This document shows positions 1-7,624 of a stretch of 64,000 bases of DNA, in pieces. Below the pieces are notes generated by a model. It worked only from the letters and a program-made list of their open reading frames with translations. It had not been told where the DNA came from and made no database searches. Every line of letters starts with the position of its first letter. The first letter of the stretch is position 1. The translations under genes were made by a program, and so were the position numbers. The DNA is from Verrucomicrobiota bacterium (lineage in GTDB: Bacteria; Verrucomicrobiota; Verrucomicrobiia; Verrucomicrobiales; Verrucomicrobiaceae): contig JAFLEI010000037.1 in the NCBI GenBank assembly GCA_017301975.1, positions 1-64,000 on the forward strand. Reading direction: 5' to 3'.

Positions 1-668
1 TGCTGGCATTGCTGGGAGCCGAGCTTGTGCTCACTCCTGGCGCACAAGGCATGAAGGGTGCCATCGCCAAGGCCAGCGAGATCGTGGCCAACACGCCGAA
101 CGCCTGGATGCCGCAGCAGTTTGAAAATCCTGCCAATCCCGCCATCCACGCCAAAACCACGGCTGAAGAGCTTTGGGCCGACACCGATGGCAAGATCGAC
201 ATTCTCGTCTCCGCCGTCGGTACGGGTGGTACGATCACTGGCGTGACCGAAGTCCTCAAGCCCCGCAAGCCAAGCTTCCAGGCCATTGCTGTGGAACCAG
301 ATGCGTCTCCGGTCATCAATCAGACTCTCGCCGGCCAGCCCGTGCAGCCCGGCCCGCACAAAATTCAAGGCACCGGCGCAGGCTTCATCCCCGGCAACCT
401 TCACCTCAAGGACAGCACCGGCAATGCGCAGATCACGGAGTGTATCAAGGTCAGCAATGACGAAGCTTTCGCCATGGCACGCCGCCTCGCCAAGGAAGAA
501 GGCATCCTTGTGGGCATCAGCACGGGCGCCAATGTGGTCGCCGCCATCGAAGTCGCCAAGCGTCCTGAAAACGCCGGCAAGCTGATCGTCACCGTCGCCT
601 GTTCCACTGGCGAGCGCTACCTCTCCACCGCGCTGGCTGACGAAGCTCGTGCCAAAGTGGGGGCTTAA
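1..668 (+). CDS. cysK: Cysteine synthase A, C-terminal part (5' end outside window)
   Basis: This PLP enzyme makes L-cysteine from O-acetylserine and sulfide in the cytoplasm. The first complete codon is at base 3, and about 221 residues are present, roughly the C-terminal two thirds of a normal 310-residue protein. Visible family motifs are GAELVLTPGAQGMKGAI, the glycine-rich cofactor phosphate loop VGTGGTITG, and GISTGANVVAA near the C terminus. The PLP-binding lysine and the first substrate loop lie upstream of the window. TTG at base 9 is not a credible start because homologous sequence continues before it. OASS-B or cystathionine beta-synthase-like paralogues are possible, but the motifs fit CysK best. 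Confidence 0.93.
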   Translation, partial: LALLGAELVLTPGAQGMKGAIAKASEIVANTPNAWMPQQFENPANPAIHAKTTAEELWADTDGKIDILVSAVGTGGTITGVTEVLKPRKPSFQAIAVEPDASPVINQTLAGQPVQPGPHKIQGTGAGFIPGNLHLKDSTGNAQITECIKVSNDEAFAMARRLAKEEGILVGISTGANVVAAIEVAKRPENAGKLIVTVACSTGERYLSTALADEARAKVGA

Positions 669-675
669 GCCTCGC

Positions 676-752
676 AATGACGATTGAGGCCCGAATGCCG
701 GGGCACCTTGACGGGTGACCGGCTTCGCCTCCCTTCGTTGCTCTTCCGAACC
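676..752. repeat. Degenerate foldback repeat with AATGACG-type heptamer ends
   Basis: Just after the cysK stop the sequence begins AATGACG (676-682) and ends in a CTTCG/CCTTCG/CTCTTCCG stretch (723-750) that resembles inverted heptamers. The right end lines up well with the right end of the repeat at 37301-37328. Between them lies an imperfect hairpin with GCCGG (697-701) pairing with CCGGC (719-723) and CACC with GGTG. It fills most of the spacer before the next start codon. The relation to the other copies was judged by eye. Confidence 0.45.
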
Positions 753-782
753 AGCCGTTCACCGTTTCTAAAACCACCCTTT

Positions 783-1844
783 ATGTCCCAACTCGATTCC
801 ACCTCCCAAGAACTCCCGGCCACAGGCATGGAAAAGTTTCTGGAGGACAACGCCCGCAAGCTTGTCTGGCTTTTCATCATCGCGGTGGTCGCGATCATCG
901 CCTTCGGCGTGATCAAGCATCAAAACACCCTCAAGGCCAATGAGGCTGCTGAAGCCTTCACGGGGGCCAAGACGGTGGAGGACTGTGATATCGTCATCTC
1001 GCGCTATCCCGGCACCATGGCCGCCGCCAATGCGCTGCTGCTGAAGGCGGATCTGCTCTGGGACCAGAATAAGAAGTCCTCTGCGGTGGAAGCACTCAAG
1101 GAATTCACCACCAAGGACGCTGGCAATCCGCTGGCCGTTTTTGCGCTGCTCGGTCTCGGAACGAAGCTCGATGCCATGGGTGAAAACAAGGAAGCGCAGG
1201 CTGTGTTTGAGCGCATCACCAACGAATTCGCCTCCAGCGAGGCCGCCCCCATGGCGCAGGTCCGTCTCGGTGACCTGCTCTGGGCGCAGGGCAAGGCTGC
1301 TGAGGCCAAAAAGGCCTATGAGGACATCGCTGTGAAATTCCCCGACATGCCGGAGTTTCAGACCATCAGCCAAAATCGTCTCGACTGGATCGCGGCCACG
1401 CTGCCGACTAAGGAAGTGGATGCACCACCTGCCCCGAAAGTGGAGCCCAAGCCTGCGGCAGCCGTTCCTGGCATGCCCGAGCTGAAACTGAATGCGGTGA
1501 ACAGTGGCATCGGTTCCACGGTGGCTCCCCCTATGGCGGCACCCGCTCCTGCTACGACGGCGCCAGCTCCAGCGGCAACGACGCCAGTGCCAGCCGCGGC
1601 TCCTGCTCCTGCCGTTCCGGCTGCGACGACGCCAGCCCCGGCCACGGCCCCTGCACCCGCTGCGAAGACGCCGGCTGCTGCTCCTGCTCCTGCTGCCACA
1701 ACGCCTGCTCCTGCTCCTGCGGCACCTTCAAGCCCGGCTACACCGCCTGCAACACCTGCACCTGCCGTGCCTGCTCCTGGAACTCCGCCTGCGGATTCCG
1801 CGCCTGCAGCGCCCGCTCAGGATCCAGCGGCTCCTAAGCCCTGA
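783..1844 (+). CDS. Membrane-anchored tetratricopeptide-repeat protein with long Pro/Ala tail
   Basis: The protein has 353 residues, starting at ATG 783; the open frame runs further up into the repeat element. Residues about 27-45 form one membrane helix (LVWLFIIAVVAIIAFGVI) after a short cytoplasmic N terminus. Residues about 60-205 are alpha-helical TPR-like repeats (for example ALLLKADLLWDQNKKSSAVE), resembling YfgM/TPR_21 proteins that work beside the Sec translocon and outer-membrane assembly. From about residue 240 to the end it is almost only Ala, Pro and Thr, an extended low-complexity tail that could span the periplasm. The YfgM-like role is inference; TPR plus one membrane helix is what the sequence shows. 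Confidence 0.75.
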   Translation: MSQLDSTSQELPATGMEKFLEDNARKLVWLFIIAVVAIIAFGVIKHQNTLKANEAAEAFTGAKTVEDCDIVISRYPGTMAAANALLLKADLLWDQNKKSSAVEALKEFTTKDAGNPLAVFALLGLGTKLDAMGENKEAQAVFERITNEFASSEAAPMAQVRLGDLLWAQGKAAEAKKAYEDIAVKFPDMPEFQTISQNRLDWIAATLPTKEVDAPPAPKVEPKPAAAVPGMPELKLNAVNSGIGSTVAPPMAAPAPATTAPAPAATTPVPAAAPAPAVPAATTPAPATAPAPAAKTPAAAPAPAATTPAPAPAAPSSPATPPATPAPAVPAPGTPPADSAPAAPAQDPAAPKP

Positions 1845-1896
1845 TGAGAGAATGACGGATGTGTTGTCCGTCGGTTTGAATTTTTGAATTTGCTTG

Positions 1897-1924
1897 GGAA
1901 GCCGGACATGGATTGTCCGGCTTC
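1897..1924. terminator. Bidirectional hairpin terminator between convergent genes
   Basis: A perfect 11-bp inverted repeat, GAAGCCGGACA and TGTCCGGCTTC, encloses a short loop of about 6 bases. It lies between the plus-strand TPR gene and the convergent minus-strand aminotransferase gene. There is only a weak T-rich tail on either side, so it may act in both directions or need Rho. Confidence 0.7.
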
Positions 1925-1987
1925 TTGCGTTTCATACCACGATTCCTTGAAAGGGGGCAACCGAAGAGGCTGCCTCAAGGCTCCTTT

Positions 1988-3190
1988 TTAACCGTTGATA
2001 GTATCGGCAAGCCACTGTGCAATCGCCGCGATCACTTCATTGCGCTGCGCTTCCGTGAGTTCTCCATAGATGGGGATGCTCAGCACCTCTCCCGCGACGC
2101 GATGGGAAATTTCGCAGCCTGAGAGCGAGGCGGGGGGGAGATCGGCAAAACAGGTCTGCTGATCGAGGGTGACGGGGTAGTAGATGTCACAGCCGATCTT
2201 TTTGGACACGAGATGATCACGCAGGGCATCGCGCTGGTGGCCAAGCACGCGGATGGTGAACTGGTTCCAGATGTGCTCATTGTGCGCGTAGCTGACGGGC
2301 AGAACGATCTTGGCATTCTGCGCGGTCAACCACGTGTCCTGGGTGCTGACACATTTGCAGTGGGCGGGATCCGCCTGCACCACGCCGGGGAGTTTTGAAA
2401 GGGCCTCGATGTAATGGGCGGCGTTGCGCTGGCGATCCGCCGTGTATTGCGCATAGCGTTTCACTTTTACGCTCAGCAGGGCGCATTGCAGCGTGTCCAT
2501 GCGGAAATTTCCGCCGACGTAGTGATGGTAGTACTTGGGCTTGCCGCCGTGGACACGGAGGATGCGCGCGTATTCGGCCAGTGCGTCGTCATTCGTTACC
2601 AGCATGCCGCCATCACCAAAGCCGCCGAGGTTCTTGCTGGGGAAGAAGCTGTAGGTACCGAAGTCTCCCAGCGTGCCGCTGCTTTCGCCGCGGTATTTGG
2701 CACCGATGGACTGCGCCGCGTCTTCGATGACTTTGAGGCCGTGTTCTTTCGCCAAAGCGAGGATGGGAATCATGTCCGCACACTGGCCGAAGAGGTGGAC
2801 GGGGATGATCGCGCGGGTCTTTTCGGTGATCTTTTTCCGCGCGTCGTTCACATCCATGTTGAAGCAGATGGGGCAGACATCGGTGAACACCGGAATGGCA
2901 CCGAGACGCGACACGGCCCCTGCCGTGGCAAAGAAGGTGAACGCAGGGCAGAGCACTTCATCGCCGGCTTTGATGTCCAGCGCCATGAGGGCGAGCAGAA
3001 GCGCATCCGTGCCGGAAGAGACTGACAGCGCATGCTTCACGCCCACCATTTCTGCGATTTCCTTTTCAAAGGTCTCCAGCTCCGGACCCATGATGAACCT
3101 GCCATGATGCAGCACCTGAGTGAAGGCGGCCTGGAGTTCGGATTCGAGAGGAAGATTCTGGGCGTTGACGTCGAGAAGTGGGACAGGCAT
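1988..3190 (-). CDS. DegT/DnrJ/EryC1-family sugar aminotransferase
   Basis: This 400-residue PLP aminotransferase belongs to the family that aminates nucleotide keto-sugars for surface polysaccharides. It starts MPVPLLDVNAQNLPLESEL, the usual family beginning. VSSGTDALLLAL binds the cofactor phosphate, and SFFPSKNLGGFGDGG carries the lysine that forms the Schiff base with PLP. VIEDAAQSIGAKYRG holds the conserved Asp and Gln that contact the PLP ring. The frame stays open upstream of ATG 3190, but that part translates the heptamer repeat and is not family sequence. No glycan genes sit beside it, so the sugar is unknown; WbpE/FdtB-like specificity is only a guess. Confidence 0.9.
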   Translation of the reverse strand: MPVPLLDVNAQNLPLESELQAAFTQVLHHGRFIMGPELETFEKEIAEMVGVKHALSVSSGTDALLLALMALDIKAGDEVLCPAFTFFATAGAVSRLGAIPVFTDVCPICFNMDVNDARKKITEKTRAIIPVHLFGQCADMIPILALAKEHGLKVIEDAAQSIGAKYRGESSGTLGDFGTYSFFPSKNLGGFGDGGMLVTNDDALAEYARILRVHGGKPKYYHHYVGGNFRMDTLQCALLSVKVKRYAQYTADRQRNAAHYIEALSKLPGVVQADPAHCKCVSTQDTWLTAQNAKIVLPVSYAHNEHIWNQFTIRVLGHQRDALRDHLVSKKIGCDIYYPVTLDQQTCFADLPPASLSGCEISHRVAGEVLSIPIYGELTEAQRNEVIAAIAQWLADTING

Positions 3191-3200
3191 GGGATGAAGA

Positions 3201-3235
3201 AATGACGAACGCCGAATGATGAATGACGAATGGCA
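3201..3235. repeat. Tandem heptamer repeat (AATGACG-like, five units)
   Basis: Five consecutive 7-base units can be read: AATGACG, AACGCCG, AATGATG, AATGACG, AATGGCA. They lie 11 bases upstream of the aminotransferase start codon (minus strand). The same heptamer recurs at several gene junctions in the window. The rest of 3236-3466 shows no gene or clear structure. Confidence 0.8.
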
Positions 3236-3466
3236 GGCGTGCCAGCGATTCCTTATTCCGCAGGTTCTCACAGACTCGATGACGCTCTGTGACCCGATCA
3301 TCGCGTGAGTGATCAATGCCCGGACTTTGGCGTCAAACGCCCGGAGGGTCGGGAGTGACCGGGGAGCGTTCATGGGTGAGAATCTTTCGCCCCAACCTTC
3401 AGCGTCAAGCTGTGCAAGACATCTCAAGCCCCATCTGCCATAACATCTTCCATCAGCTTTTCACCA

Positions 3467-3802
3467 TCATCCGCCCGCCTGAGTCCAGCGGATGATCATC
3501 CCTGCTGCGAGACTGGTTGCATTGGCTGCCAGTGATGTGAGCCATGGTCGCGGTACACGCCAGCAGCATCCCCATAGGCCTTCCGCGCCGATGGCGAAAC
3601 ATTCTGCCACGATCAAGAGCACCATATAAGGTGAGCTTTCCCACGGCAGGCAAAACCAGATGATCGGGTGCGTGATCGTGCTCGCGCCGAAGGCATAGGC
3701 CGTCCGTTTCAGCACCGGCAGTGAACGTGCGGCACGCAGATAGACGGGCACCTCAATCAACTGGGTGAGCAGAAAGGCCCCCGGCCAGTCATTCACGCTC
3801 AT
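3467..3802 (-). CDS. Small integral membrane protein, partner of the upstream membrane gene
   Basis: The protein has 111 residues and three to four hydrophobic segments. The N terminus (residues 8-30) contains LLTQLIEVPVYLRAARSLP, followed by YAFGASTITHPIIWFCLP and MVLLIVAECFAIGAEGLWG. Its start overlaps the stop of the gene at 3799-4830 by four bases, which implies translational coupling and a shared job. I recognise no named family. The conserved-looking motifs are PVYLRAA and THPIIWF, the latter placing a histidine inside a membrane helix. Confidence 0.65.
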   Translation of the reverse strand: MSVNDWPGAFLLTQLIEVPVYLRAARSLPVLKRTAYAFGASTITHPIIWFCLPWESSPYMVLLIVAECFAIGAEGLWGCCWRVPRPWLTSLAANATSLAAGMIIRWTQAGG

Positions 3803-4830
3803 GCAGATGCCTCCAGTTTCCCGGGACGCTCAACAAAGAGCCAGGTGGCGGCGATCAATTCCAGGTAGCCATGAAACAGCGCCATGCGCAGGTAGTTCTC
3901 CCGTGCCGTCGCCAGATCCAATACCGCCCACAGCGCGATGCCGAGCGTGAGCAGAATCACGCCGACCATCAGCGGTGTGCCGATGTCTGCCTTGAGCGCA
4001 CGTGCGCTGGCGCGGAAGGTGCGCGGAGTTTCCTGCGGTCGATCATCCTCCGGGATCAGGCGCAGCCACACGCCGTAGTGGACGGATTGCGCAAAGGCGA
4101 ACAGCAGCACCAGGCGCAGCGCCCATGGGGCAGCAATGCCCGGAGCCAGAAACGAAAGATGGTAGCCCGGCCCGAGGCCTGCAGGCTGCCAGGCGAAACC
4201 GCGCGCCCATGGCTCCAGCCATCCCAGCGCGAGCATGACGGAGGCAGTGAGAAACAACAGCGGCACCACGGCCTGCTGCCTTTGCCCGGAGCGCGGCCGC
4301 CAGCACCACCAGAGCATGACGGCGATGAAATTGTGCATGTGTGCAAACACGAGCGCCGCCGCGTCTCCCGCCGACCAGGCCGCCGCCATAAGGGTGCCGA
4401 TGCACGTGAGCGCGATCCCTTTGCGCGCCCAACGGCCGCGAGCCAGCACAGCCATCGCTGCACATGCCACCAGTCCGCTGGTCATGGTGAAGCTGGAGGT
4501 TCCAGCAAGCAGCAAGGGCAGGCCCACCGGCAGCCAGAGATTGCGACGCCGGTGCAATCCGGGGCGCAGCACGAGGTAGCGCACATCCGCCGCCAGATGC
4601 GGCACCCCCAGCACGATCGGCCCCAGCGCCAGCAGCCAGAAGGGCGAAATCAAGGTGGCCGCCAAGGAGAAACCCACCACCGCACAACCGGCCGCCATTA
4701 CCCGCAGCTCACGCCGGCGCACCAGCGGCTTCGCCAACGGGCCGAGCAGTTTCAGCAGCATCCAGCGCAGTCGGTCCAGCGGCGTCAGAAGCGCTGCCGC
4801 AGTGGCAAGGAGCTGGGGGACAGGATGCAT
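3799..4830 (-). CDS. Polytopic membrane protein with intramembrane histidines
   Basis: The protein has 343 residues and about eight to ten predicted membrane helices; function not recognised. Helix-embedded histidines stand out: VLGVPHLAADVRYLVL, VFAHMHNFIAVMLWW, AQSVHYGVWLRLIPEDDR and LFHGYLELIAATW. This spacing of histidines in a membrane bundle recalls the Brp/Blh carotene dioxygenase-like or other metal-binding membrane enzymes, but that is inference from pattern only. It is coupled by a four-base overlap to the 111-residue membrane protein downstream. ATG 4830 gives a short amphipathic N terminus before the first helix. Confidence 0.7.
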   Translation of the reverse strand: MHPVPQLLATAAALLTPLDRLRWMLLKLLGPLAKPLVRRRELRVMAAGCAVVGFSLAATLISPFWLLALGPIVLGVPHLAADVRYLVLRPGLHRRRNLWLPVGLPLLLAGTSSFTMTSGLVACAAMAVLARGRWARKGIALTCIGTLMAAAWSAGDAAALVFAHMHNFIAVMLWWCWRPRSGQRQQAVVPLLFLTASVMLALGWLEPWARGFAWQPAGLGPGYHLSFLAPGIAAPWALRLVLLFAFAQSVHYGVWLRLIPEDDRPQETPRTFRASARALKADIGTPLMVGVILLTLGIALWAVLDLATARENYLRMALFHGYLELIAATWLFVERPGKLEASA

Positions 4831-4865
4831 GAGAATGAGGATTGACGCTGCTCGCTCGGGCCGTC

Positions 4866-5051
4866 ATGATTCTGGCCGTCATGAGCATCAGACGCCATCT
4901 TTTTCCCCTCGTCGGGTCCTTCATCCTGATGGCGGACATCCCGCCACCGAACGGGCCCAAGCCTGTTCCTCCCTCCAGCCCCGGCTGCACCATGCATAAA
5001 GCGGGACGCATGGCCCAAGCGGTTGAGGCGGCGAAGAACCGCAAGGCGTGA
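4866..5051 (+). CDS. Possible small exported peptide (61 residues)
   Basis: This open frame fills the gap between two minus-strand genes. It starts at ATG 4866 or 4881 and gives a short hydrophobic N terminus (RRHLFPLVGSFILMADI), a proline-rich stretch (IPPPNGPKPVPP) and a basic tail. It could be a small secreted or anchored peptide gene. The only support is that the frame is open and has a plausible signal-like start; no family is recognised and no strong ribosome-binding site is seen. Confidence 0.28.
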   Translation: MILAVMSIRRHLFPLVGSFILMADIPPPNGPKPVPPSSPGCTMHKAGRMAQAVEAAKNRKA

Positions 5052-5057
5052 CCGGCT

Positions 5058-6809
5058 TTACATCCGCTCGGTCGTTTGAATGCCCAGCAGGCCGAGGCCG
5101 GTCTTGAGCACGCGGCCAGTGGCTTCGCAGAGGGTGAGGCGGGTGTTGCGGACAGTGCCCTCGGCACGCAGCACATTGCATGCTTCGAAGAAGGCATGGT
5201 AGGCAGACGCCAGCTCATAGAGGTAGTTAGCGAGAAGGTTCGGGCGGTGGTCGTCGAGGATGTCGTGGGCGTTTTCGGCGAACTGAGCCAGCTTCATCGC
5301 GAGGGCGCGCTCTGCGGGTTCGGTAATGGCGAGATCATCGGTGAGTGTGACTTCACCATCGAGCTTGCGGAAGATGCTGCGGGTGCGGACGTAGGCGTTG
5401 ATGAGGTAGGGCGCGGTGTTGCCTTGCAGGGACAGCATCTTGTCCCAGCTAAACTTGTAGTCGGTAAGGCGGTTCTGGCTCAGTTCGGCGTATTTGACGG
5501 ATCCACCACCGATGATGCGGGCGATCTCGTCTTTCTCAGTGTCGCTGAGTCCCTGCTCTTTTTCGTCAGCAGCAGTGCGGGCGCGTTCGATGGCTTCGTC
5601 GATGACTTCGAGGAGGCCGACGGTTTCGCCGCTGCGTGTTTTGAACATCTTGCCGTCGGGGCCGAGGATGCTGCCGAAGGCGATGTGGATCATCTTCGTG
5701 GTGATGCCACGACGTTGTGCGGCGGCGAAGACTTGGCGGAAGTGCAGCTGCTGGGGTGCGCCGACGATGTACCAGATTTCGTCAGCCTGCCATTCCTTCA
5801 CGCGGTAGTCGATGGTGGCGAGATCGGTGGTGGCATAGAGGTAGCCGCCGTCGCCTTTGCGGATGATGCAGGGGGCGGGCTTCCACTCGTCCTTGTCGCG
5901 GATCAGGAAGGGGTCGTTCTCAGGCTTCACGCTGCCGTCGCTGAAGACCACGGTGGCACCTTCACTGATCGTGGCGATGCCTTGATTGAGCATCTCTGCC
6001 ACCAGCGGGGCCAGGGCGTCATTGTAGAAGCTTTCGCCCAGATAGTGGTCGAACTTGATGTCGAGCGCGCCGTATACTTTTTCGAGCTGTTCGAGCGTGA
6101 GGCGCACGCATTCCTTCCAGATGCCGAGGTTTTCGGCGTCGCCCTGCTGCAGCTTCACGAGTTCGCCTTTGCAGATTTCGAGGACGGCTTCATCCGCTTT
6201 GGCGGCGGCGTTCACGGCTTTGTAAACGCTGACGAGTTCATGAATCGGGTCCGCCTTGAGCTTCTCCTGATCGAGCTGCGTCTTCCAGCCGTGGATGATC
6301 ATGCCGAACTGTGTGCCCCAGTCGCCGACGTGGTTGTCGGTGATGACTTTGTGGCCGATGAAGCGCGCCACGCGGGCCAGGGAATCGCCGATGAAGGTGC
6401 TGCGGATGTGGCCCACATGCATGGGCTTGGCGATGTTTGGCGCGGAGAAGTCGACCACGATGGTCTTGGCTTTTTCCACTTGGGGAACGCCGACGTGGTC
6501 ATCTTTGACAATGACGGAGAGCCTCTGGGCCAGTGCGGCAGGGCTCAGCGTGAGGTTCAGAAAGCCCGGGCCGTCCACGGTGATTTTTTCGCACAAGTCT
6601 TCAACCTGGAGCGCCGCCTTGATTTGTTCCGCGAGAGCACGCGGATTCGTCTTGAGCTGCTTGGCCAAAACCATGGCTGCATTGCTCTGGTAGTCGCCAA
6701 AGCGTGTGTCGGAGGCAATGACGACGCCGGGGGTGAAACCTTCAGGCAGATCAATGCCGGCGGCGGTGAAGGCTGCCTGGAGACGGGACGTGAGGAGGGC
6801 GCGAAACAT
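5058..6809 (-). CDS. argS: Arginyl-tRNA synthetase
   Basis: This class I synthetase charges tRNA-Arg with arginine in the cytoplasm. Length is 583 residues, normal for the family. The ATP-binding HIGH motif reads HVGH within FSAPNIAKPMHVGHIRST, followed by DNHVGDWGTQFGMI. The KMSKS-equivalent loop is GKMFKTRSGETV. The C-terminal DALR anticodon-binding domain includes the region around TAPYLINAYVRTRSIF and ends GLLGIQTTERM, as in other ArgS proteins. The ArgS N-terminal additional domain is present before residue 110. It sits downstream of birA on the same strand, separated by a heptamer repeat. Confidence 0.97.
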   Translation of the reverse strand: MFRALLTSRLQAAFTAAGIDLPEGFTPGVVIASDTRFGDYQSNAAMVLAKQLKTNPRALAEQIKAALQVEDLCEKITVDGPGFLNLTLSPAALAQRLSVIVKDDHVGVPQVEKAKTIVVDFSAPNIAKPMHVGHIRSTFIGDSLARVARFIGHKVITDNHVGDWGTQFGMIIHGWKTQLDQEKLKADPIHELVSVYKAVNAAAKADEAVLEICKGELVKLQQGDAENLGIWKECVRLTLEQLEKVYGALDIKFDHYLGESFYNDALAPLVAEMLNQGIATISEGATVVFSDGSVKPENDPFLIRDKDEWKPAPCIIRKGDGGYLYATTDLATIDYRVKEWQADEIWYIVGAPQQLHFRQVFAAAQRRGITTKMIHIAFGSILGPDGKMFKTRSGETVGLLEVIDEAIERARTAADEKEQGLSDTEKDEIARIIGGGSVKYAELSQNRLTDYKFSWDKMLSLQGNTAPYLINAYVRTRSIFRKLDGEVTLTDDLAITEPAERALAMKLAQFAENAHDILDDHRPNLLANYLYELASAYHAFFEACNVLRAEGTVRNTRLTLCEATGRVLKTGLGLLGIQTTERM

Positions 6810-6830
6810 GGGCGCGCATTTTGTATGCCG

Positions 6831-6853
6831 AATGGCGAAAGTCGAATGAGGAA
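6831..6853. repeat. Heptamer repeat at the birA-argS junction
   Basis: Three to four degenerate 7-base units (AATGGCG, AAAGTCG, AATGAGG, then AATTAAG running into the birA stop codon) fill most of the short spacer between the two genes. They match the AATGACG-type heptamers found elsewhere in the window. Confidence 0.6.
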
Positions 6854-7624
6854 TTAAGCCTGCCTGATCTCGTCGGCGCTGGTCAGCGTGTGCGAGCTGC
6901 CATCGGGAAATTCGAGAATGAGATGGCCTTCCTCGTTCAAATCGAGCACGCGCCCAAAAATCTCGCCCTGCGGTGCGCGGGCGCGAATTTGGCGGCCGAT
7001 CAGCCAGCTTCGTTCGCGGACTTCAGCGATGGCAGCGCTGAACTCCCCGTCTAGGCATCGAAATTCGGTGTGAAGGGATGCCAGAAGGCGGTGGGCCAGG
7101 GCGTTGCGATCGAGTTCGCTGACAACGGGGCTGGCGAGCTCCCGGAGCAGGGAAGTGGCATGGATATCAGGTGGGAAATCGCGGGCATTCACGTTCAGGC
7201 CAATGCCCAGAATGATCCGCATGCCGTCACGGGTGGAGACGGTTTCAGCCAGCAGTCCGCTGACCTTGCGGTCGGTCAGATAAACATCGTTGGGCCACTT
7301 GATGCGCGGGTGCAGAGGCAGTTCCTCCTCGATGGCTTTGCAGATGGCCAGGGCCGCCAGGGTGGTGATGCGCGGCCATTTTTCCAGCGGGGCATCAGGT
7401 TGCAGCAGCAGGGAGAACATCAAGTCTTTGCCGCGAGGGGCGATCCAGCGATTGTCACGCCGCCCCCGGCCTGCGGTTTGGGATTCGGCGAAGACCACAG
7501 AGCCGACCGGGAGGGTGGCGGCGTTTTGTTTGAGCCAGTCGCTGGTGGAGCCCACTTCATCCAGCACCTTGACGTGCCATGGCAGGGCGGAATCGTTTAA
7601 TGCGCTGGCATCAAGCGGGATCAT
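6854..7624 (-). CDS. birA: Biotin--[acetyl-CoA-carboxylase] ligase
   Basis: The enzyme activates biotin with ATP and attaches it to the carrier lysine of acetyl-CoA carboxylase and related enzymes. The 256 residues contain the biotinyl-5'-AMP binding loop GRGRRDN (within ESQTAGRGRRDNRWIAP) and the catalytic-lysine region RIKWPNDVYLTDRKVSGLL. There is no N-terminal helix-turn-helix, so this is a ligase only and not the biotin repressor type. A small C-terminal SH3-like domain is present (around GEIFGRVLDLNEEGHLIL). The start codon overlaps the stop of the upstream CDF transporter by four bases. Confidence 0.95.
   Translation of the reverse strand: MIPLDASALNDSALPWHVKVLDEVGSTSDWLKQNAATLPVGSVVFAESQTAGRGRRDNRWIAPRGKDLMFSLLLQPDAPLEKWPRITTLAALAICKAIEEELPLHPRIKWPNDVYLTDRKVSGLLAETVSTRDGMRIILGIGLNVNARDFPPDIHATSLLRELASPVVSELDRNALAHRLLASLHTEFRCLDGEFSAAIAEVRERSWLIGRQIRARAPQGEIFGRVLDLNEEGHLILEFPDGSSHTLTSADEIRQA

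Noticed and set aside
2414..3025. 203-residue plus-strand frame
   Set aside because: Antisense to the DegT-family aminotransferase.
5076..6857. 593-residue plus-strand open frame
   Set aside because: It is the antisense shadow of argS, caused by GC-rich codons; no start signal or family motif.
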